Source: Bacillota bacterium (GTDB taxonomy: Bacteria; Bacillota; UBA4882; UBA8346). Taken from it: a DNA stretch of 10,939 nt. The position numbers and the translations under genes were made by a program. Shown here in pieces: positions 6,479-10,939 of this stretch. Positions within the stretch are counted from its first letter, which is position 1; every line of letters starts with the position of its first letter. The stretch lies in NCBI GenBank assembly GCA_023415835.1, contig JAEZJK010000100.1, positions 1-10,939 of the forward strand, written 5' to 3'. The notes under the pieces were generated by a model. The model worked only from the letters and a program-made list of their open reading frames with translations, was not told where the DNA came from and did no database searches.

Positions 6479-6910
6479 ATGTATGGGATGTTCTTTCCGG
6501 TAATCGCAGGGATTTTAATCAGCCTGCAGAGTGTCTTTAATACCAGGATCACGGAGAAGGCCGGTTTATGGGAGACCAATACGCTGGTTCACTTGATGGG
6601 ATTGGCAATGACTTTGGTATTTCTATGGTTCCAGGGTGACGGAAGTTTTAAAAAGTTGCTTGATGTTAATTGGTACTATTTGCTGAGCGGTTTCTTTGGG
6701 GCTTTTATTATTTTCGGAATCATTAAGGGAGTCATGGCAATCGGTCCGACTTTGACCATCGCGACCCTACTCATCACCCAGCTGGCTGTTGCTTGTTTGA
6801 TTGATTGCACCGGGAGCTTCGGGGTTCCTTTGATTAAATTTGACCTTACCAAATTGGCCGGAATCGGGTTAATGGTTGGGGGGATTATTGTATTTCGCCT
6901 TAAGGGATGA
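6479..6910 (+). CDS. DMT-superfamily membrane protein, YdcZ (DUF606) type
   Basis: A 143-residue, very hydrophobic protein with about five predicted helices (roughly 3-21, 33-51, 65-85, 88-110, 121-141). FPVIAGILISLQSVFNTRI at the start and the LAGIGLMVGGIIVFRLKG end are typical of the YdcZ branch of the drug/metabolite transporter superfamily. Members are half-sized and often occur as tandem pairs or fused duplicates, presumably dimerising; only one copy is present here, so a homodimer is implied. AGGGG (6466-6470) with 8 nt spacing supports ATG 6479. Coupling to a YeiL-like regulator suggests that regulator controls export or uptake of its own signal compound, but the substrate is unknown. 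Confidence 0.85.
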   Translation: MYGMFFPVIAGILISLQSVFNTRITEKAGLWETNTLVHLMGLAMTLVFLWFQGDGSFKKLLDVNWYYLLSGFFGAFIIFGIIKGVMAIGPTLTIATLLITQLAVACLIDCTGSFGVPLIKFDLTKLAGIGLMVGGIIVFRLKG

Positions 6911-7087
6911 TTTTACTCACTTAAATAGGTAATAACCACTGTTTTCCTAGAGGAAACCACAATATTGTCAAGAACTGTTAGGCCAAGAAAATAATTCAAC
7001 CACGTCCGGGCGTAACAGATGTCGATGTTCGTTACATATTGATCCTATTCTCTAGCTAGTTCGTGGTGAAAAGGAGTGTTACTGGAT

Positions 7088-8215
7088 ATGCGGATCACCA
7101 CGGCTAAACGGTTTATTTCCGGTTTGGTTGTTACTATTTTAACTTGTGGCGGTGTCGCTAGTGGTGAAAAATATTACGTTCAACCCGGAGATTCCCTTTA
7201 TACGATTGCGGCACGTTATGGGAGTTCAGTAACTGCCCTCCAAAAAAATAACGGTTTAACAACTACCCAGATTAAATCGGGACAAGTTTTGAAAATAGCC
7301 GGGACAAGTTCGGCAACGACAGATAGTACAACTTATACGGTGCGTTCCGGCGATTCCCTGTTAATAATCGCCAAACGCTATCAGGTATCGTTAGAAGCTT
7401 TAAAGGAAGCCAATAACTTATCCGCCAACTATGTAACGAAGGGCCAGCGGTTAACGATTCCCGAGCCAAGCTTGACCCACCGGATTCAAAGCGGGGAAAG
7501 TCTCTACAGTATAGCTCAAAAATACGGGATCACTGTAAAAAAGCTCCAAGAAGCCAACCTGCTTTCCGGAGCGAGTATTCAGGCAGGCCAAGTTTTAACG
7601 GTTCCCGTGTCAAGTAATGAATCGTCCGGTGCTAATTCTATAACCTACATAGTAAAATATGGCGATCCGTTATATCTAATAGCTAAAAGGTATGGGGTGT
7701 CGCTGGAAAAATTACTTGCAGCCAATAATTTATGGAGCGTTTCATCGGTCTATCCCGGTCAAAAACTCCTGATTCCTCAAACATCGTCTGAAAGCGGAGG
7801 CTCGGATAATAACACGGGAAATAATTCGGGTAATAATTTTAACCTAAGCCAAAGCGAAATTGATCTTTTAGCCCGGTTGGTTACAGCGGAGTCGGAAGGC
7901 GAACCATTTTTGGGACAAGTCGCGGTTGCGGCCACCATTTTAAACCGCCTGGAGGACTCGCGTTATCCCGATACTATTGCGGGCATTATTTATCAGGTTG
8001 ATAACGGCAGTTACCAGTTTAGTCCGGTGTTAGACGGCCGGATCAATGCGTCGGCTAGCTCCAGCGCCTATCAAGCGGTAGTACAGGCTCTATCGGGATC
8101 GGATCCCAGTAATGGGGCGAACGGGTTTTATAATCCGGATAAGACCACGAATGAGTGGGTCCGGTCGCAGGCGGTGACGGCGGCCATCGGGGACCATGTG
8201 TTTTTTAAGTATTAA
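7088..8215 (+). CDS. Secreted LysM(x4)-SleB/CwlJ-type cell wall hydrolase
   Basis: A 375-residue exported peptidoglycan hydrolase. A signal peptide (basic MRITTAKR, hydrophobic core to about residue 23, likely cleavage after ASG at 26) precedes four LysM repeats at about 28-71, 82-125, 130-173 and 186-230. Each has the YxVxxGDSLxxIAxxY pattern and an ending such as GQRLTIP. A Ser/Gly/Asn-rich linker (231-252) leads to a hydrolase-2 domain (257-375). There LARLVTAESEGEPFLGQVAV carries the probable catalytic Glu268 and GFYNPDKTT is a further family segment. Such proteins bind glycan by LysM and cut spore cortex or vegetative wall, usually as muramic-acid-lactam-specific lytic enzymes, which indicates an endospore former. 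AGGAG (7072-7076) precedes ATG 7088 by 11 nt; GTG 7076 overlaps the site, so 7088 is preferred. The 177-bp upstream gap shows no clear promoter or riboswitch. Confidence 0.9.
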   Translation: MRITTAKRFISGLVVTILTCGGVASGEKYYVQPGDSLYTIAARYGSSVTALQKNNGLTTTQIKSGQVLKIAGTSSATTDSTTYTVRSGDSLLIIAKRYQVSLEALKEANNLSANYVTKGQRLTIPEPSLTHRIQSGESLYSIAQKYGITVKKLQEANLLSGASIQAGQVLTVPVSSNESSGANSITYIVKYGDPLYLIAKRYGVSLEKLLAANNLWSVSSVYPGQKLLIPQTSSESGGSDNNTGNNSGNNFNLSQSEIDLLARLVTAESEGEPFLGQVAVAATILNRLEDSRYPDTIAGIIYQVDNGSYQFSPVLDGRINASASSSAYQAVVQALSGSDPSNGANGFYNPDKTTNEWVRSQAVTAAIGDHVFFKY

Positions 8216-8308
8216 ATGGTAAAAAGAAAGAGGCAATAGGCATCAGGCAAGAGTTTTAAATGTTCGTTCGTTAGTGCAAATAATAACACCATGCAAAAAG
8301 GAGCAAAG

Positions 8309-8348
8309 GCGCAGAGTATTAGCTAAGGTTGGCCAATTTTCTCTGCGC
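8309..8348 (-). terminator. Hairpin downstream of trpS, probable weak terminator
   Basis: GCGCAGAG (8309-8316) and CTCTGCGC (8341-8348) are perfect 8-bp arms. The 24-nt loop itself contains two 8-bp palindromes, TTAGCTAA (8319-8326) and TTGGCCAA (8329-8336). Read from the minus strand the stem is followed by CTTTGCTCCTTTTTGC, T-rich but interrupted. On the plus strand no T-run follows, so it fits trpS better than the hydrolase gene. Confidence 0.45.
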
Positions 8349-8385
8349 GAATGATACCCTTGGTTTGGTTTGATATTATAATCGT

Positions 8386-9375
8386 TTAATCATAATCAAT
8401 CATTATCGCTTCTTTTACTTCCCGGAGCGTTTCAGCTCCAACTTTCTGAGCCCGTTGGTTTCCTGCAGCTAGAATTTCCTTGATCTTTTCCGGCCTAGCT
8501 TCGAAAAATTGACGTCGTTCTCGAATTGGCGCTAGCAATTGATTGAGGATTTCCGCTATATTTTTCTTACAAGCAGTACAACCGATAGAGGCATTTCGGC
8601 ACATGTTTTCGACATTCGCTACTTCCCCGGAGTTAAAAAGTTGATGATACCGATAAACTGTACAAATTTGAGGATTTCCTTTATCTTTTAAAGTTATCCG
8701 GCCGGGATCGGTTACAGCCTGGCAGACTTTGAGTTGGATTTCTTCGGCTGGGTCGGATAGGAAAATAGCATTGTTCATGCTTTTGCTCATTTTAGCATTC
8801 CCATCCAAACCAATCAAACGGGGACAGGCGCTCAGTAATGCTTCGGGTTCAACCAAGATGGGTTGATATAAGCTGTTAAATCGCCGGACAATTTTACGGG
8901 TAACCTCCATTACTGGAATCTGGTCTTCACCCACCGGAACGAGGTTTGCTTTACAGAAAGTAATATCTGCGGCTTGACTGACTGGATAACCTAAAAACCC
9001 ATAAGTCAGATCTTTATATCCGTACTGGAGAGCCTCGCTTTTAATCGTGGGATTGTGGCGCAGCACATTGACCATAATCAGCATTGAATAAAATACGGTT
9101 AATTCAGCGATTTGCGGAACCATCGATTGAACAAAGACAGTTGACGCTTCTGGGTCAATACCGACGGCAAGATAATCCAGCGCAACCTCCATCACATTCC
9201 GTTTCAAAATTTCCGGGTGTTCAAAATGGGTGGTTAAGGCTTGAACATCGGCAATAATAAGAAAAGTGTCGTAATCATATTGTAAGTTGACCCGGTTTTG
9301 AAGGCTGCCAACATAATGGCCGATATGGAGACGGGAGGTTGGCCGGTCTCCGGTAAGAATACGCTTTTTTTCCAT
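8386..9375 (-). CDS. trpS: Tryptophan--tRNA ligase
   Basis: A 329-residue class I aminoacyl-tRNA synthetase that charges tRNA-Trp with tryptophan using ATP, cytoplasmic and essential unless a paralogue exists. The Rossmann-fold signature HIGH is at 17-20 (RLHIGHYVGS) and KMSKS at 195-199 (GNAKMSKSMNN). DQIPVMEVTRKIVRRFN is the usual TrpRS segment between them, and GCTACKK ... LAPIRERR marks the anticodon-binding end. Length matches the family (about 330). The start is ATG 9375 with GGAGG (9384-9388) 8 nt upstream; the in-frame GTG 9420 adds residues that no TrpRS needs. The gene stands alone behind a T-box leader, so its expression should rise when tRNA-Trp is uncharged. Confidence 0.97.
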   Translation of the reverse strand: MEKKRILTGDRPTSRLHIGHYVGSLQNRVNLQYDYDTFLIIADVQALTTHFEHPEILKRNVMEVALDYLAVGIDPEASTVFVQSMVPQIAELTVFYSMLIMVNVLRHNPTIKSEALQYGYKDLTYGFLGYPVSQAADITFCKANLVPVGEDQIPVMEVTRKIVRRFNSLYQPILVEPEALLSACPRLIGLDGNAKMSKSMNNAIFLSDPAEEIQLKVCQAVTDPGRITLKDKGNPQICTVYRYHQLFNSGEVANVENMCRNASIGCTACKKNIAEILNQLLAPIRERRQFFEARPEKIKEILAAGNQRAQKVGAETLREVKEAIMIDYD

Positions 9376-9440
9376 AAATTTTTCCTCCGTTCGATAATTT
9401 TTAGAAAGAAAAACCACCACCAGCCATCATCCATATCCAT
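9234..9440 (-). CDS. Candidate Trp-rich leader ORF overlapping trpS
   Basis: Between the T-box terminator and the trpS ribosome binding site, ATG 9440 opens a frame reading MDMDDGWWWFFFLKIIERRK, with three consecutive TGG codons at 9422-9414. It continues as 68 codons into trpS in another frame and stops at 9234. The recognised parallel is Bacillus subtilis rtpA, where a T-box is followed by a short leader peptide with three Trp codons that controls translation. Stalling at the Trp codons would leave the trpS GGAGG (9388-9384) uncovered, while free translation would run ribosomes over it. Against it: no strong Shine-Dalgarno is visible (only GAAAG about 10 nt upstream) and the overlap with trpS is long for a leader. 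Confidence 0.3.
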   Translation of the reverse strand: MDMDDGWWWFFFLKIIERRKNLWKKSVFLPETGQPPVSISAIMLAAFKTGSTYNMITTLFLLLPMFKP

Positions 9441-9458
9441 CACCAACTTTCAAGTAGA

Positions 9459-9745
9459 AATAAAAAACCCTCTCATCCCAAAATCATGGGACAAGAAGGT
9501 TAACCTCCTGCGGTGCCACCCAAATTGGCATTAGAAAATGCCCGGCTTTTAACCATGGACTATCATCCAGGTTCAATTGATAACGGGTCGAAATTCCCGG
9601 CAACGCCTACTCATGAAGATTATTTTCAGGCTGCACTCGTAAGGCCATTCGGTACCGGCATCCATACCGCACTCTCACCACTAGCGGCTCGCTTTGATTT
9701 CTGCGGGGTACTTACTTTTCTTACTCATCGAGTTACAATTATTTA
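9459..9745 (-). promoter_or_regulatory. T-box leader (tRNA-Trp sensing) of trpS
   Basis: On the minus strand, Stem I closes with ACTCG (9733-9729) against CGAGT (9639-9635). The specifier TGG (9647-9645) sits in the internal loop just before the closing strand, in the context GAA-TGG-CCTTA. The upper stem is held by GTACC (9711-9707) with GGTAC (9656-9652) and contains AAAGCGAGCC and GGTGAGAG-like loops typical of T-boxes. The T-box itself, GGGTGGCACCGCA (9521-9509), contains UGGC, whose variable C would pair with a G discriminator, as in bacterial tRNA-Trp. Uncharged tRNA-Trp should stabilise the antiterminator and let transcription reach trpS. Confidence 0.93.
9462..9499 (-). terminator. 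Regulated terminator of the trpS T-box
   Basis: Minus-strand arms 9499-9487 and 9480-9468 form a continuous 13-bp stem (with a few G-U pairs) around a TGATTT loop, followed directly by six T residues (9467-9462). It is mutually exclusive with the antiterminator that uses the T-box sequence just upstream. Confidence 0.9.
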
Positions 9746-9751
9746 CTATTT

Positions 9752-9780
9752 ATTATATGACGCCAAAGGAAGAAAGTAAA
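9752..9780 (-). promoter_or_regulatory. Promoter of the trpS leader
   Basis: The -10 TATAAT (9757-9752) is a perfect consensus, with TTTACT (9780-9775) 17 bp upstream as a 4/6 -35 match. Predicted start near 9745, just before Stem I of the T-box, which is the expected arrangement. Confidence 0.8.
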
Positions 9781-9807
9781 TATCAGAATTTTTTTTGGAG
9801 TTCAAGA

Positions 9808-9823
9808 GGTAACTACAGTTACC
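9808..9823. promoter_or_regulatory. GGTAACT-N2-AGTTACC palindrome
   Basis: Perfect 7-bp arms around AC, in the 100-bp stretch between the divergent trpS promoter and the recombinase remnant. It could be an operator or a remnant of a recombination site; no partner copy is visible in the window. Confidence 0.25.
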
Positions 9824-9909
9824 AAAGTAATTCCACAAAGTTACATCCATTCCTGTAAGATCTATCTTGCAACTCTAAAGTTGTAAAAAATCTAAAGGAG
9901 TGGTTTTTT

Positions 9910-10214
9910 ATGTCCGAATTTCGGAGCAAATGGAGGAAGATATGCAATTAAGGGGTTTCAGTCCCAGAACCCAATATAAATACTTGGCCCATTTACGTCA
10001 ATTCGAAGAATTTTTTCACCGCTCAGCCGAGGAGCTAGGCCAAGAGGAACTTAAAAATTTCTTTCTTTATCTCATTAAGGAGAAGAATATCTCCCGTTCT
10101 TACGCCAACGGCGTCTGTAGGGGTTTAAAATCTTTTTCGCAACTACCCTTCGTTGCCACCCTGGATTCCTACGATGCTGGTGCAGACGATTTCCCGGCCC
10201 CAATTGGGTACTAA
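9910..10214 (+). pseudogene. Tyrosine recombinase/integrase N-terminal remnant, frameshifted
   Basis: ATG 9910, with AAAGGAG (9894-9900) 9 nt upstream, starts MSEFRSK and then leaves frame. The continuing frame reads MEEDMQLRGFSPRTQYKYLA, then HLRQFEEFF and onward, the SAM-like core-binding domain of tyrosine recombinases. Restoring one A in the AAATGG at 9928-9933 joins the two as MSEFRSKMEEDMQL. Near 10130 (TTAAAATCTTTTTCGC) the protein again changes frame: the following homology-like residues FFATTLR lie in the next frame, as if one T were lost. After about 10155 no family resemblance remains, and the catalytic domain with its R-H-R-Y residues is absent. This is a dead 5' fragment of an integrase, of the type carried by IS91-like or other integrase-bearing elements. 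The frame used by automatic callers (GTG 9900 to 10214) merely bridges the two shifts. Confidence 0.75.
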
Positions 10215-10273
10215 TAGAACAGTTCTAATCATATTCTTATAAAAGAAAGCAATAAGAAGGAGTATAAAGTTCC

Positions 10274-10939
10274 TTGATTAAAGTCAAAGTTAGCCTACGG
10301 CCCATTGTAGTAAGATAAATATACCCACTGTTTTGAAAACAACTATACTTCCGGGTGACTCAACCGAAGGATTATTTGTTGCAACCCAGATCGGAGAGAT
10401 CTTATACATAAGGAACGGAGTTATAGGGACTTTTTTAGATATCCGTCCGCGAATCATAAAACTAGGCGCTTCTGGTGGCAGATATGACGAACGGGGATTA
10501 ATAGGACTAGCTTTTCATCCCGAATTTTATTATAACGGTCTGTTTTATCTCCATTATTCAGTAGCTGGAACACAAGGTCCAGGTGCTCTTACTAAACCAG
10601 ACGCCGTCAGACAAGATCCAGCGGTTTTACCTGAATCTTTTAAGCCTAACCCGTGTGACCCCGAAACCTTGAATCTAAAGTGGATAAATAGAGAAATTCA
10701 ATATGACCATATTGATACAGTTGAAGAATGGATTTTACAGTCGAATGGCCAACCTCAAAGGAGGCGGACATTACTTAATTTAAGAAGGCCGTTTTTTAAT
10801 CATAATGGTGTTAATAGCTTAAATTTTTCACCTGAAACGGGAAAACTTGTTTTAACGACCGGAGATGGTGGAATGGCCTACGATCCATTTAATTTAAGCC
10901 AGAATGATATGGAAATCGCCGGTAAAATAATTGAAATTG
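10274..10939 (+). CDS. Sorbosone/PQQ-type sugar dehydrogenase, 3' end outside window, probable 5' frameshift
   Basis: From about 10294 one open frame runs to the window edge: KTTILPGDSTEGLFVATQIG, then EILYIRNG, DERGLIGLAFHPEFYYNGLF and NHNGVNSLNFSPETGKLVLT with TTGDGG. These are the six-bladed beta-propeller repeats of the soluble glucose/sorbosone dehydrogenase family, with His of NHNG the probable catalytic base. Such enzymes oxidise aldoses, usually with PQQ, outside the cytoplasm. No signal peptide is seen. The frame has a TAG at 10291-10293 and no good start. A neighbouring frame from TTG 10274 behind AAGGAG (10257-10262, 11 nt) reads LIKVKVSLRPIVV and joins naturally to KINIPTVLKTT if one base is restored near 10310. 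A frameshift or sequencing error is therefore likely. The 59-bp gap before it holds only TAGAAC-A-GTTCTA (10215-10227). Confidence 0.75.

Noticed and set aside
6911..7087. Possible c-di-AMP (ydaO-type) riboswitch before the LysM hydrolase
   Set aside because: Such riboswitches often precede LysM wall hydrolases, but I could not find the conserved G-rich ydaO core or convincing long stems here.
7115..7785. Direct repeats in the hydrolase gene
   Set aside because: They are the four LysM domains, diverged at DNA level and explained as protein repeats.
9513..9779. Plus-strand ORF of 88 codons
   Set aside because: It is the antisense of the T-box leader; its apparent protein has no family resemblance and the region is fully explained as structured RNA.
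1..10939. CRISPR array, tRNA or rRNA genes
   Set aside because: No regularly spaced repeats, cloverleaf or rRNA-like segments were seen on either strand; the only tRNA-related element is the T-box.

Overview
The window looks like chromosomal DNA from a spore-forming member of the Bacillota (low-to-moderate GC Gram-positive). The signs are strong AGGAGG-type ribosome binding sites, alternative GTG starts, a tRNA-sensing T-box leader in front of trpS, a SleB/CwlJ-type cortex hydrolase with LysM repeats, and a YeiL-like Crp/Fnr regulator paired with a YdcZ-type DMT protein. No genus can be assigned from the sequence alone.

Layout. Positions 1-258 are a non-coding leader full of inverted repeats, including a 16-bp perfect palindrome and a nested two-stem element. 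It precedes a GH94 beta-glycoside phosphorylase gene (259-2628, +). A tiny one-helix membrane ORF (2643-2756) and a transglutaminase-like protein gene (2827-3462) follow. Next come a second nested inverted repeat (3494-3599) and the decayed C-terminal half of an Fpg/Nei-type DNA glycosylase gene (minus strand). A mannitol-dehydrogenase-family oxidoreductase gene (5570-3996, -) has its own terminator. It diverges from a Crp/Fnr-YdcZ two-gene operon (5765-6910, +) across a 194-bp spacer that holds a CRP/FNR-spaced palindrome. A secreted 4xLysM-SleB hydrolase (7088-8215, +) and trpS (9375-8386, -) come next. trpS has a complete T-box leader (about 9745-9459) with a UGG specifier. The right end holds a tyrosine-recombinase remnant with two apparent frameshifts (9910-10214) and the 5' part of a sorbosone/PQQ-type sugar dehydrogenase gene that runs off the window and appears frameshifted near its start.

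How it fits together. The GH94 phosphorylase and the polyol/uronate-type dehydrogenase suggest disaccharide and sugar-acid or sugar-alcohol catabolism, but they are separated and convergent, so a shared pathway is only a guess. The clearest regulatory unit is trpS: uncharged tRNA-Trp should be read by the T-box. Between the T-box terminator and the trpS ribosome binding site lies an ORF opening with three consecutive Trp codons, which could add a second, ribosome-stalling layer of tryptophan sensing. The region 9.9-10.4 kb and the Fpg remnant carry an unusual density of gene-breaking changes, while the housekeeping genes between them are intact.
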